A model generated the notes under the pieces. That model saw only the letters and a list, made by a program, of their open reading frames with translations, was not told where the DNA came from and ran no database searches. Below, piece by piece: positions 8,387-15,700 of a stretch of DNA of 64,000 nt (position 1 is the first letter of the stretch; every line of letters starts with the position of its first letter). Source of the stretch: Pseudomonas sp. JAI120. GTDB lineage: Bacteria; Pseudomonadota; Gammaproteobacteria; Pseudomonadales; Pseudomonadaceae. Location: the NCBI RefSeq assembly GCF_014207255.1, contig NZ_JACHCZ010000001.1, forward strand, positions 62,001-126,000, in the 5' to 3' direction. Position numbers and translations under genes: made by a program.

Positions 8387-8644
8387 CTACAGCTCTGAGT
8401 GCCCTGATTGAGTGGGGCAGGGTGCATGAGGTCCGGCGGTCCCAGCCGAAGCTATCGGGCCCGCTAATTCTTGAATTCGGTGTTTCATCTCCACCACGCG
8501 CATCGCCGGATTCATATCTCTGGCCAGGTCACACATTTCGTGTTCGGTGTTCTTCCTGGCTGGCTTGCGTGGTTTCGCGTACTCACATGAGGGAGTACGG
8601 CCAGTTCCAGAGCTGGCGTGGCATCGACTGTTTGTTGCTCGCAC
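8387..8644 (-). CDS. Possible first gene of the PL operon
   Basis: An 85-codon frame starting with GTG about 84 bases behind the expected PL start. The basic N-terminus (NSRCHASSGTGRTPSCEYAK) is followed by a helix (ARDMNPAMRVVEMKHRIQEL). There is no good ribosome site, and other frames here are also open, so the call rests on position and composition. In lambda this place holds the antiterminator N, which is also short and basic. Confidence 0.35.
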   Translation of the reverse strand: MRATNSRCHASSGTGRTPSCEYAKPRKPARKNTEHEMCDLARDMNPAMRVVEMKHRIQELAGPIASAGTAGPHAPCPTQSGHSEL

Positions 8645-8734
8645 TTACCGGATCGGGTCCGGGGTAGTCGATGGCGAGGACCCTGAGCTGTTAAAGAGCG
8701 GTTCGCAGTGGCTGTGTGGCGCTGCGATGGAGTA

Positions 8735-8776
8735 AATATAAGCGAGCTTATTTTATTCGTCAATAAGCACACTTAT
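8735..8776 (-). promoter_or_regulatory. Leftward early promoter PL with two operators
   Basis: Read leftward, TTGACG (8763-8758) and TATATT (8740-8735) are separated by exactly 17 bases, a strong sigma-70 promoter. Operators ATAAGCGAGCTTAT (8738-8751, perfect palindrome) and ATAAGCACACTTAT (8763-8776) cover the spacer/-10 and the -35 edge, with centres 25 bases apart. Their sequence matches the operators beside the repressor gene at 14736-14796. CI binding here should shut the leftward operon in the lysogen. Confidence 0.8.
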
Positions 8777-8793
8777 ATATTTTCCTGCGGGCG

Positions 8794-8820
8794 ATAAAAA
8801 GCCCGCTCAGCGGCGGGCTC
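8794..8820 (-). terminator. Rho-independent terminator of the DUF1654 gene
   Basis: On the minus strand AGCCCGC/GCGGGCT arms (8819-8813, 8806-8800) are followed by a T run, immediately behind the DUF1654 stop. It separates that gene from PL. Confidence 0.8.
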
Positions 8821-8822
8821 AT

Positions 8823-9074
8823 TCACGCGTCACAGTATTCTCGCCAGCCGATCCTTACGGTGTCGCCGTTCAAGCGCTCGATGCGAATGCCGGCGGTATC
8901 TCCGATCTCCTGGATGACCTGGTGCCAGGCCTCGGAGCTTTCGTCCTCTCGCCTAGAGACGACGACGGCTTGCACCTTCTGTACGCCTGGGGCGGCAATG
9001 ATGCGCTGTAGACGGCGACCTACAAGCTCGTAGGAATTACGTTGCTTTGCCGTGGGGTAGGGTGCCTGGATCAT
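8823..9074 (-). CDS. DUF1654 family protein, LexA-boxed
   Basis: ATG 9074 has AAGGAG upstream; a longer frame reads through the promoter. The 83-residue product matches my memory of DUF1654, a short Pseudomonas family: SYELVGRRLQRIIAAPGVQK, a central basic VVVSRREDE and the ending VRIGW. It is a single-gene unit with its own promoter (TTGCCA, 17 bases, TTATAC) overlapped by a LexA box (9094-9109) and with its own terminator, so it should be SOS-induced. DUF1654 function is unknown to me. Confidence 0.85.
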   Translation of the reverse strand: MIQAPYPTAKQRNSYELVGRRLQRIIAAPGVQKVQAVVVSRREDESSEAWHQVIQEIGDTAGIRIERLNGDTVRIGWREYCDA

Positions 9075-9093
9075 GCTCCGCTCCTTGCGATAA

Positions 9094-9109
9094 CTGTATA
9101 AATGAACAG
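9094..9109 (-). promoter_or_regulatory. LexA (SOS) box over the DUF1654 promoter
   Basis: CTGTATAAATGAACAG fits CTGT(N8)ACAG exactly. It overlaps the -10 of a leftward promoter with TTGCCA and TTATAC 17 bases apart, and lies 20 bases before the DUF1654 start. Confidence 0.8.
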
Positions 9110-9198
9110 TATTCTCGCTGGCAAATATTGGCAAGAGGGAAGCAAGAGGTTTTATGCATAAATGCATATTAAAGCAGGTGGTTCTTTTTGGCAGGCAT

Positions 9199-9223
9199 GA
9201 AAAAGCCCGCACTTGGCGGGCTC
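9199..9223 (-). terminator. Rho-independent terminator of the zinc-ribbon gene
   Basis: Minus-strand arms AGCCCGC/GCGGGCT (9222-9216, 9210-9204) followed by TTTTT, 17 bases behind the stop at 9240. Confidence 0.75.
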
Positions 9224-9239
9224 TGTTGGGCTGGTGGTA

Positions 9240-9815
9240 TCAGTCGCTTATCGGCGGGTACTTCCCGCTCACCGAGTCCCTGTAAACAATCTCGCTGAAC
9301 AACCTAGGTCCGTCGCGCATTGCGACCAGAGCCTGCTTTGCCTCCTCCTTTGTTTCAAATGGGCCGGCACCCACTGCCAGGCCAATCATTGGAACAACCG
9401 GAAGTCCGGTGCTGGTAATTGCCTCAATGGTTCGCTGCTGTTCTTCCTCGTCACGGCAGGTAGTTGAGGCAACCCATCCGTTTTTCAGCCTTATAGCGGC
9501 CACCGGTTCAACGTCTGTCCCGCAGTGTTTGCATTTGACCGCAGCAGTCTTGATGCTCTCGGCACACATGGGGCAGGGGCGAGTATCTTTCTCTACTTGA
9601 GCTGCAGCAGGGGAGCCTTTACCGCCCAGCAAAATCATGAGCAACCCGGCAAGTGCAATCATGCCGCCGACAATCGTATGGATCTGCCGGTCGGCCATCA
9701 GCCCCATATTGTTCACTCGGCCGCCGGCGCCGGTTGCCACGGACACATCCATGCTCAGCGCGAAGATTAGCCAGCATATCCCGACGATCAGCGCGAACGT
9801 CCCAAATCCTTTCAT
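9240..9815 (-). CDS. Membrane protein with zinc ribbon and SPOR-like tail
   Basis: ATG 9815 has GGGAGG upstream; the longer open frame is unsupported. The 191-residue product has two membrane helices (about 5-22 and 45-65), a zinc ribbon (CPMC...CKHC, about 80-98) and a C-terminal domain with repeated alpha/beta pattern (NGWVASTTCRDEEEQQRTIE; GPFETKEEAKQALVAM), which resembles SPOR-type peptidoglycan-binding repeats. It is monocistronic with its own terminator and probably lysogen-expressed cargo. Function unknown. Confidence 0.65.
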   Translation of the reverse strand: MKGFGTFALIVGICWLIFALSMDVSVATGAGGRVNNMGLMADRQIHTIVGGMIALAGLLMILLGGKGSPAAAQVEKDTRPCPMCAESIKTAAVKCKHCGTDVEPVAAIRLKNGWVASTTCRDEEEQQRTIEAITSTGLPVVPMIGLAVGAGPFETKEEAKQALVAMRDGPRLFSEIVYRDSVSGKYPPISD

Positions 9816-10036
9816 TGGATCCCTCCCGTAATTGAGCCCGCACTCTACCATTCGTGGAGTACAGCCACCATTGGCGAGCAGGACCGTCCCAGGTAGATCG
9901 CGGACACTCGCTGACTGGCCTGGATAGAAAGCCAGTAGCGACCCAAGTAGGAGCGTAGTACGGTCCGCTTTCAACAAGTTGCCCAGTCCGTCGCTTGGTA
10001 GACCACGGAGCGAAACACTCATGGCATGGAGGTCAA

Positions 10037-10294
10037 ATGGACGTTACTCGACAGATCAAGAAAGAAGAATTGGATGCAGCCCTGGTAGCGTTTGCCCGTT
10101 ACAAAATCGGAGAGATAAAAATCTTCGACCTGGAGCAGGCAATGAGCTTTGAAGTAGGCGAGGCCCTATCCAGAAGCGGGTTGGTCAGGTTTTCAATTGC
10201 AAAGATGGCGTCCGGGCGTTATCGCATCAGCGATGAAGGGGAGAATGCGATCACAGATGCAGGTCGGGATCGCCTCGAGGTGATCCGAGGATGA
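10037..10294 (+). CDS. Small hypothetical protein, winged-helix-like
   Basis: ATG 10037 follows GGAGG by four bases. The 85-residue product (MDVTRQIKKEELDAALVAF) ends with FSIAKMASGRYRISDEGENAI, a pattern reminiscent of a small winged-helix or phage regulator, though I cannot name a family. Confidence 0.6.
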   Translation: MDVTRQIKKEELDAALVAFARYKIGEIKIFDLEQAMSFEVGEALSRSGLVRFSIAKMASGRYRISDEGENAITDAGRDRLEVIRG

Positions 10295-10336
10295 AGCGGC
10301 TTTTTGGCGATCGATAGGCAGCAAAACGCCTAAGGA

Positions 10337-10555
10337 TCAGTCCGGTCCCTGGGCCTTCAGCCTGGCCAAGCCTTGCTTGATATGGCCGGCGTTCTCGCCA
10401 ATGGTCTCGAGGGCGCCGCGGACATTCTCGTCTACGTGAGGGCCGCCATGGTTCGCGGTCCACATCGACAGCTCCATGATGGCTGCCTCCAGAGCGAGCT
10501 GGTTCTCGTAGATGCGTTCGAGTGTGTCGGTAAGGGAATATTCGCGGGAGGGCAT
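10337..10555 (-). CDS. Small accessory protein, paralogue of 53013 gene
   Basis: ATG 10555, GGAG nine bases upstream. The 72-residue helical product contains YENQLALEAAIMELSMW and ENVRGALETIGEN. The same pattern is found in the 69-residue protein encoded at 53013-53222 (YENQLALEASIMELSNW; ENIRGALHTIDEN). The two copies sit near opposite ends of the visible prophage. Function not known; the conserved helical pair suggests an oligomerising small protein. Confidence 0.7.
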   Translation of the reverse strand: MPSREYSLTDTLERIYENQLALEAAIMELSMWTANHGGPHVDENVRGALETIGENAGHIKQGLARLKAQGPD

Positions 10556-10599
10556 TGCGTGGTCTCCAGTAGACGGAATGGAAAGCATAGCCGCAGGCA

Positions 10600-10627
10600 A
10601 AAAAATGGCCCGCTTATGTGCGGGCCT
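10600..10627 (-). terminator. Leftward terminator-like hairpin
   Basis: Minus-strand arms GGCCCGC/GCGGGCC (10626-10620, 10613-10607) followed by a run of T. It stands at the end of a 3'-type intergenic element resembling those at 11206-11300 and 63761-63860. Confidence 0.6.
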
Positions 10628-10708
10628 AATGGGAATTCTTCAAAGGAGTAGGGCGACCTTACCCCCTGTTCTGTAAATGCCAAGTGAAAAGGATGTCGCA
10701 AAAGAAGA

Positions 10709-10729
10709 AAGCCCGCACGGGGCGGGCTC
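10709..10729 (-). terminator. Leftward terminator-like hairpin behind the 10839 gene
   Basis: Arms AGCCCGC (10710-10716) and GCGGGCT (10722-10728); T-rich on the minus strand. It lies 110 bases past the stop at 10839. Confidence 0.55.
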
Positions 10730-10838
10730 TCTGTAACACTTGGGGCGCCGATCCGTCAGCACGGCCAGTTTGCAATCGCCAGGATTGCCAGCTCACTAGT
10801 GGCACGATGAAGGGCAGATACAAGAAGCTTCAGTAGAG

Positions 10839-11084
10839 CTATCCGGCGATCCCTCCTTTGGACATATCGATCTCAAACGCAATTTCTTCAGCGAGCTTTT
10901 GGACGCATGAGCTGTCTGCAAGCTTGGCCAGGTTGATACCTGTCGTACAAAACATCGCGTCATACTCGGGCTGCCTGACGAAGACGGTAGCTGTCCATCC
11001 GTTGATCAAAATGCAATCTACCTGGTGCCCTGGCAGACTCCGTTCTAGATCCTCTGTCAGCGATATCTTCTTCCAAGTGTGCAT
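10839..11084 (-). CDS. Small hypothetical protein
   Basis: An 81-residue protein (MHTWKKISLTEDLERSLPG start; CILINGWTATVFVRQPEYD; acidic, Gly-rich end). Alpha/beta composition looks coding, though the ribosome site is weak. Monocistronic, with the hairpin at 10709 behind it. No family recognised. Confidence 0.6.
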   Translation of the reverse strand: MHTWKKISLTEDLERSLPGHQVDCILINGWTATVFVRQPEYDAMFCTTGINLAKLADSSCVQKLAEEIAFEIDMSKGGIAG

Positions 11085-11205
11085 GATGGCGTACTAGCGT
11101 GGCAGTGATGCACGATTGACATGCTGCTGCTGAAAAAGTGCCAACGTCAGATGCGAGACGCCCAGCGCTGGCCTGGCGTTTTGCAATCAATTCTCAGACA
11201 AAGAA

Positions 11206-11230
11206 AAGCCCGCGATGGGGAGTGCGGGCT
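11206..11230 (-). terminator. Leftward terminator behind the DUF2388 gene
   Basis: Arms AGCCCGC (11207-11213) and GCGGGCT (11224-11230), read leftward into TTTTC. The 70 bases between the DUF2388 stop and this hairpin contain the repeated motif also seen near 10.65 and 63.8 kb. Confidence 0.65.
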
Positions 11231-11301
11231 TGAAGGGATGTTCACTAGGAGCAGGGGTAACCATAGGCGCGCGCCTGTGAAAAGGTTGTGAAAGGTTAGG
11301 C

Positions 11302-11628
11302 TCAAAATGACGTAGAGATTGCCTGGGCCAGCTGCATGTCCGACATGAGTGGCGGGCTGTACGTCGTACGGTAGTGCCGGGAGGCCTGCTCAAACTCCGC
11401 GCCACGAATCTCGCCGTCTGAGCCAATAAAAGTCAGGGCATCCGTCTTAGCTGACTTGAAAATCTCAGGCGGCTCGGTCGTTAGGGGTGTGGTCGCCCCA
11501 ATTAAAATGGTTGGCGCGGAAATTGTGAGAAATATCGCGGCAGCGATAGGGTTGGCGCCATCACCTGATACGGCCTGCGTGCTGACCGATGCCAGTAGGG
11601 CGATCGCTAGGGTCTTCCATGAGTCCAT
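11302..11628 (-). CDS. DUF2388 family secreted protein (prophage copy)
   Basis: ATG 11628 gives a 108-residue protein with a signal peptide (MDSWKTLAIALLASVSTQAV). The DUF2388 signature is at the C-terminus: DALTFIGSDGEIRGAEFEQA and MSDMQLAQAI. A second gene at 60502-60828 has exactly the same length and close sequence even around the start codon, so the two are recent paralogues. DUF2388 proteins are small periplasmic Pseudomonas proteins of unknown function. Confidence 0.8.
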   Translation of the reverse strand: MDSWKTLAIALLASVSTQAVSGDGANPIAAAIFLTISAPTILIGATTPLTTEPPEIFKSAKTDALTFIGSDGEIRGAEFEQASRHYRTTYSPPLMSDMQLAQAISTSF

Positions 11629-11798
11629 GCTTCGATGCGTCCGTTGCGATCTGGGCGCGCCACGATAGCAGAGCAGGGCGCTTACCAGAAACAAGAAGCT
11701 CGGCGCTGGGGCAGGCATAGAGATTGGGACACGGGTTTGTTGCTGATGCGCCAGCGAACTGGCATCGTTGCTGGAACCGTCGACCTAGGGAGTAACGC

Positions 11799-12824
11799 AT
11801 GACGAAGGAAGAAGATTCGACAACGCCGAACGAAAACACAGTCTTGTTCGTGCGCGATGGCTCCAAAGTGAAGCTGAAGTTTGAGCCAGGCCAGCAAGTA
11901 ATGTGGGCTACAACGCAAAACATGGCGGACCTTTTTGAAACGACGGCAGACAACGTTGGGTTGCATCTAAAGAATATTTTCGCGGTTGGTGAGCTTGAGG
12001 AAAAGGCAACTACCGAGGATTTCTCGGTAGTTCGCAGGGAGGGCGGTCGCTTTGTTGAGCGCACAATAAAGCACTACAACCTCGATGCGATCCTGTCGGT
12101 CGGGTACCGCGTTAACGCAAAAAATGCTATTGCATTCCGGCAATGGGCTACCCAGACGCTCAAAACTTATCTTGAGCAAGGGTATGTAATAAACGAGAAG
12201 GCTCTCCGGGAGTCTCCTGAAAAATTAAACAAGCTCGCAGCGGCAGTTAGAGCCCTTAGGTCCGAGGAAAAGCAGGTCTATGCCAAGGTCCGTGAGTGCT
12301 TCAAGATATGTTCTTCTGACTACGATCCAAATTCAAAAACAGTCAGAAGTTTTTACGCTCTGCTCCAAGACAAGTTTCACCACGCGGTAACGGGCATGAC
12401 GAGCACGAAGCTCATACTAGACAGGGCAGATCATAAAGCCGAGTCCATGGGCATGCAGACGATACGCGGTGACCTTCCGACGATTGATGAGGCTAAGACA
12501 GGAAAGAACTACCTCAATAGCGATGAACTCTATCGGCTGCATTTGTTATCAGAGCAGTTCATGCTTTATGCAGAAAGCACAGCACTAACAAAGAAAGAAA
12601 TGACCATGAGTTCGCTTCACGAAAAACTGGACCAGCTTCTTATTTTCAACGATTACCCAGTCTTTAGCGGTTACGAGGACTTCATCAAAGACGAGGCCTT
12701 GAGCCATGCAAGACAGGAGCTGGGGTTGTACAAAAAGCGCAAAAAGATTGAAGCGCTAGGTTATGAGTACAGTGAAGAGGCCTTGGCTGCTGGCGAGTAT
12801 GACGAGCTATTGATCAATGACTGA
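11799..12824 (+). CDS. RhuM-like protein
   Basis: A 341-residue protein that I recognise as RhuM family (Pfam Virulence_RhuM). It has the conserved N-terminal segments QNMADLFETTADNVGLHLKN and HYNLDAILSVGYRVNAKNA, then a helical C-terminal half (LRSEEKQVYAKVRECFKICS; DEALSHARQELGLYKKR). RhuM proteins are frequent on mobile and defence-type islands; their biochemical role is unsettled. The gene is AT-rich compared with its neighbours and overlaps the following nuclease-like gene by eight bases, so the two form a unit. It sits between a DUF2388 gene and the repressor. Confidence 0.85.
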   Translation: MTKEEDSTTPNENTVLFVRDGSKVKLKFEPGQQVMWATTQNMADLFETTADNVGLHLKNIFAVGELEEKATTEDFSVVRREGGRFVERTIKHYNLDAILSVGYRVNAKNAIAFRQWATQTLKTYLEQGYVINEKALRESPEKLNKLAAAVRALRSEEKQVYAKVRECFKICSSDYDPNSKTVRSFYALLQDKFHHAVTGMTSTKLILDRADHKAESMGMQTIRGDLPTIDEAKTGKNYLNSDELYRLHLLSEQFMLYAESTALTKKEMTMSSLHEKLDQLLIFNDYPVFSGYEDFIKDEALSHARQELGLYKKRKKIEALGYEYSEEALAAGEYDELLIND

Positions 12825-13743
12825 ATCTAACAATTTGAAAACTCCAAAAATAACTGATTACCCCTTTGTTGTGCATTTGCACTCAAGCGATGAGGTTCGA
12901 GCGAAGCGAGATCAGGCAATTGAATGGCTGAGAGAAGTTGGGGGCTCAGTGCATTCCGATCGCTATCACGGATATTTGAGAAGTATCGATAAGTATGAAC
13001 TATCGGAGGTGTCAGTTGATATTGAACGAGAGTTTTACTCATTCCTAAATGCTCATTCCGAGCTTACCGAGCTTATAAGGGTTTATGATTCGCTTCAGCT
13101 GATAGACTCTTCTGAGTATGTTTCAGCGCTTAAGAAAATTTGCTCTGGGCAAGCCTTTAGAAATAAAGTTACAAATGAAGCGAGTAGAGATTTTTTATTT
13201 GAATTGTCTGTAGGTGCGAGATTGATTCGAGCAGGTTACGAAGTAACCCTGAATGGGCAAGCTGACAGCGTAGCTATAGTTGAGGGACGGAGAGTATATG
13301 TTGAAGCCAAACGAATACGGTCTGTAAGCCAGATAGGAAAGAGAGTCGGTGAGGCAAACAGACAAATCGGTAAGCGACTCGCCCAAGATTCGTCAAGTAA
13401 ATCACGTGGTTTTGTTGCGGTCAGCTTAACTGATGTTCTAAATCCAGATAACAGTTTTGCGGCGGTTGAAAGTGTTGAGCACCTCAGGAGTACTAACGCT
13501 AATAGTTTACACGGGCTGGTGGGGGGGAGAGATGATTTTATGAGGGGAAAGATGGGTAAGTGTCTAGGGGTCCTAGCTGAGTTTACTATGCAAGGATTTA
13601 AATATCAAAATGAGGGGTATGAAGGTGCAGCTCTTCTTAATTGTAGGGTCGCCACATTTAGACGATGTGATGCTCACGAATCAAATAACGAACTGATGGC
13701 TAAAATGCTTCCTGTACTTAGTAATCAATCACTTTATAAATAA
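12817..13743 (+). CDS. PD-(D/E)XK nuclease-like protein paired with RhuM
   Basis: A 308-residue, AT-rich gene whose ATG lies inside the end of the RhuM gene. Residues 121-165 show the layout of a PD-(D/E)XK nuclease core: Glu129 in a helix (RDFLFELSVGARLIRAGY), Asp150 in ADSVAIVEG and Glu163-x-Lys165 in VYVEAKRIRS, followed by a helix with SQIGKRVGEANRQIGKRL. The N-terminal 110 residues are helical and the C-terminal 100 unassigned. A predicted nuclease translated with RhuM suggests an effector/regulator pair, possibly anti-phage. That role is inference; I know of no named system with this pair. Confidence 0.65.
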   Translation: MTESNNLKTPKITDYPFVVHLHSSDEVRAKRDQAIEWLREVGGSVHSDRYHGYLRSIDKYELSEVSVDIEREFYSFLNAHSELTELIRVYDSLQLIDSSEYVSALKKICSGQAFRNKVTNEASRDFLFELSVGARLIRAGYEVTLNGQADSVAIVEGRRVYVEAKRIRSVSQIGKRVGEANRQIGKRLAQDSSSKSRGFVAVSLTDVLNPDNSFAAVESVEHLRSTNANSLHGLVGGRDDFMRGKMGKCLGVLAEFTMQGFKYQNEGYEGAALLNCRVATFRRCDAHESNNELMAKMLPVLSNQSLYK

Positions 13744-13773
13744 TGTAGTTTTAGTTGTGGTGTACTCTACTGG

Positions 13774-13808
13774 TCCTACGGCTACCACCCGTAGGATGCG
13801 TACTTTTT
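13774..13808 (+). terminator. Probable terminator behind the RhuM-nuclease pair
   Basis: Perfect 8-bp arms TCCTACGG (13774-13781) and CCGTAGGA (13789-13796), then TGCGTACTTTTTC. It insulates the pair from the convergent repressor transcript. Confidence 0.6.
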
Positions 13809-13815
13809 CTCTAGG

Positions 13816-14064
13816 CTACGACCAGCTGCGTTCTTCATAGAAATGGTTCAGCGCTATCAGCTCAACCACAGCCACGAAAACGCAGAGCACAACGAAGCCT
13901 GGGCTGAAGACCCGCTTGCGGCCTGATGAGCCCCAGCTAAGACCAACTGCGTCGGAATAGCCGGGGAGCATCATAAGCAACGCGATACAAGCAATGACCC
14001 CAACCTTGCTCCAGAAGCTCTGCTCTCGCCATGAGGTCGACGGCTTTCCAAGGGCGGATGGCAT
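13816..14064 (-). CDS. Small membrane protein coupled to the repressor
   Basis: An 82-residue protein with two predicted membrane helices (about 20-36 and 57-74, GFVVLCVFVAVVELIAL), a basic linker between them and a short soluble tail. Its ATG overlaps the repressor stop as TGATG, so it should be made in the lysogen together with the repressor. Proteins in this position and of this kind often alter phage entry or superinfection; nothing in the sequence proves that here. Confidence 0.65.
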   Translation of the reverse strand: MPSALGKPSTSWREQSFWSKVGVIACIALLMMLPGYSDAVGLSWGSSGRKRVFSPGFVVLCVFVAVVELIALNHFYEERSWS

Positions 14065-14723
14065 CAGTAAAACTTCTGCAGCGCCTGCACAACTACGCCC
14101 ACGATCCGGCAGTTCTCGTCCACAGCCTCGATCGGGTAGCTGGGGTTCAGCGGCTTCAGGAACAGTCGACCGCCGTCGCTTACCAGCTTCTTGAATGTCG
14201 CTTCATTGCTGTCCGGCAGCTTGGCAACGACCAGCTTACCTGGTGCAACTTCAGCCTCAGTGTCCACTAGGATCAGAGTGCCTTCTGTGATGCTCTGGCC
14301 GGCTGGCGCCGTCATCGAGTCGCCTTTAACCTTCAGCCAGAACGCTGTGCCCTTGGAGTCGTACTCCGAGAACTCATAGCTGTCCGAGAATCCGGCCGGG
14401 TAGGGCTCAACGGCCTCCGCCCAGGCGCCGGCGGCAACCCAGCTGATTACGGGGTAGCGGAATGATTTGGTGGGCTGCGCGGCAATAGAGATATTTGACT
14501 CTGCAGCGCTCACACCTGTCATTGGCCCGGTATTTTCGGAGAGCCAAATAGCGTTCACACCACACACATGGGCGATCTTCGGCAAGTGTGCGCTTTGAAG
14601 GTTTTTCCCGGTCTCCAGCTGGGAGATTACCGGTTGCTCAACGCCCACTTTTAAGGCGAGCGCCTTCTGCGTCAGCTTGGCGTGGTTGCGTGCGGTTTTG
14701 ATTCGTTCGGCGAGTGTGCTCAT
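14064..14723 (-). CDS. CI-type repressor with LexA-like self-cleavage domain
   Basis: A 219-residue protein. Residues 3-60 form an XRE helix-turn-helix (AERIKTARNHAKLTQKAL; PVISQLETGK). Residues 90-219 form an S24 peptidase domain with an Ala98-Gly99 cleavage site (WVAAGAW), catalytic Ser136 (GDSM) and Lys178 (ATFKK). RecA-stimulated self-cleavage should induce the prophage. ATG 14723 fits the start of the HTH; there is no clear ribosome site, and upstream in-frame codons run into the operators. It is transcribed leftward from a promoter in the 14736-14796 region and translationally coupled to the membrane protein. Confidence 0.93.
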   Translation of the reverse strand: MSTLAERIKTARNHAKLTQKALALKVGVEQPVISQLETGKNLQSAHLPKIAHVCGVNAIWLSENTGPMTGVSAAESNISIAAQPTKSFRYPVISWVAAGAWAEAVEPYPAGFSDSYEFSEYDSKGTAFWLKVKGDSMTAPAGQSITEGTLILVDTEAEVAPGKLVVAKLPDSNEATFKKLVSDGGRLFLKPLNPSYPIEAVDENCRIVGVVVQALQKFY

Positions 14724-14735
14724 CAGCTGAAATTT

Positions 14736-14796
14736 ATAAGTTCCCTTATCGGCTTGCAAATAAGTGTCCTTCTACTTAGGATATAAGCAGGCTTAT
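14736..14796 (+). promoter_or_regulatory. Right promoter PR with three repressor operators
   Basis: Rightward TTGCAA (14754-14759) and TAGGAT (14777-14782) are 17 bases apart. Three operators of the ATAAG(N4)CTTAT type lie at 14736-14749 (ATAAGTTCCCTTAT), 14760-14773 (ATAAGTGTCCTTCT, imperfect) and 14783-14796 (ATAAGCAGGCTTAT), centres 24 and 23 bases apart, as in lambda OR. The middle site fills the PR spacer and the right one covers the start point; the left one is placed to control the leftward repressor promoter. Confidence 0.82.
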
Positions 14797-14811
14797 TAGG
14801 AGGGTGATCTT

Positions 14812-15024
14812 ATGACCCCTATCGAAAGGCTCGTCGACTTCTTCGGCGGGCAAACCAAAACCGCTATAGCGCTCGACGTTTCTCAAGCCGCAGTTTCGTA
14901 CTGGGTTGCCGGGATTCACCCGATGCGCGCCGAAAAGGCTTTCAAGGCAGAAGAGTTGACCGGTGGAAAAATCACTGCTCGCGAGCTGTGTATTCCCCAA
15001 AAGGGCGCCCAATCCGCCGCCTGA
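14812..15024 (+). CDS. Cro-like helix-turn-helix regulator
   Basis: A 70-residue protein with AGGAGG before ATG 14812. The helix-turn-helix is TKTAIALDVSQAAVSYWVAG, and the end resembles YdaS/Cro proteins (ITARELCIP). First gene of the PR operon, divergent from the repressor, so it is the expected antagonist acting on the same operators. Confidence 0.85.
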   Translation: MTPIERLVDFFGGQTKTAIALDVSQAAVSYWVAGIHPMRAEKAFKAEELTGGKITARELCIPQKGAQSAA

Positions 15025-15074
15025 CATCCCTGTCCGCCGTTCCATTGAAGCTAGATTAGAAGAGAGCAGTCCCC

Positions 15075-15689
15075 ATGCAAACGTCCAGTTCCAGACACAC
15101 CGTACAAACCCGTGATCAGGTGCTGGTCGCCCATGCTGCAAACCAGATCGCACGCACTAGTCTGAGCCAGGACGACTTCGCCCAGGCGCTGAGCCGCGAG
15201 CTGCATTTGTCCTGCCCAGAGAAGGCCGTCGCCAAAGAGGTGCCGGACTTCGCCACGCTCACCTTGCAGAACGACGTGTCCGACTTTGTGAAGGCGACCG
15301 GCCGCTGGCTCAAGCGTGTGCAGCGCTGGCTGAACGGTGATCAGGAAATGCCGTCGTGGCTGGAAGAGTCGTGGGTCAACGCCCTTGAGCCTGAATACCG
15401 CGATCACTGCTTGAACGAGCTGGCGAGCCGCCATGGCTTGACCGGCGCCCGCCAGATGACCAGCGACCAATGTGCGAATAAGAGCTTCGGCGCACTGATC
15501 CGCGCCCTGGGCGATGTGATCGACACCGGCAGTGAAGTGTTTGATGACCAGGTGATGTGCGAACTGGATCTGCCGCACTTGCCGGCATTCGCCAAGCAGT
15601 GCCGCCAGGTTGAAGCGAAGGCAGGGGAGTTGCGCCGTAAGGCTGAGGCGCTGCTTAACGGCAAGCCAGCACTGAAATCCATCGCCTGA
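15075..15689 (+). CDS. CII-like phage regulatory protein
   Basis: A 204-residue protein following cro, with the segments VQTRDQVLVAHAANQIAR and LSQDDFAQALSREL that I associate with phage CII-type regulators (Phage_CP76/YdaT-like). The family positions and decides lysis versus lysogeny. The C-terminal half is helical with QVEAKAGELRRKAEALL. A bidirectional terminator follows at once. Subfamily is uncertain. Confidence 0.6.
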   Translation: MQTSSSRHTVQTRDQVLVAHAANQIARTSLSQDDFAQALSRELHLSCPEKAVAKEVPDFATLTLQNDVSDFVKATGRWLKRVQRWLNGDQEMPSWLEESWVNALEPEYRDHCLNELASRHGLTGARQMTSDQCANKSFGALIRALGDVIDTGSEVFDDQVMCELDLPHLPAFAKQCRQVEAKAGELRRKAEALLNGKPALKSIA

Positions 15690-15700
15690 ATTCCAGGCAC

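Noticed and set aside
11799..13743. Classical toxin-antitoxin pair
   Set aside because: Both proteins exceed 300 residues and neither resembles a known toxin or antitoxin; a larger effector module is more likely.
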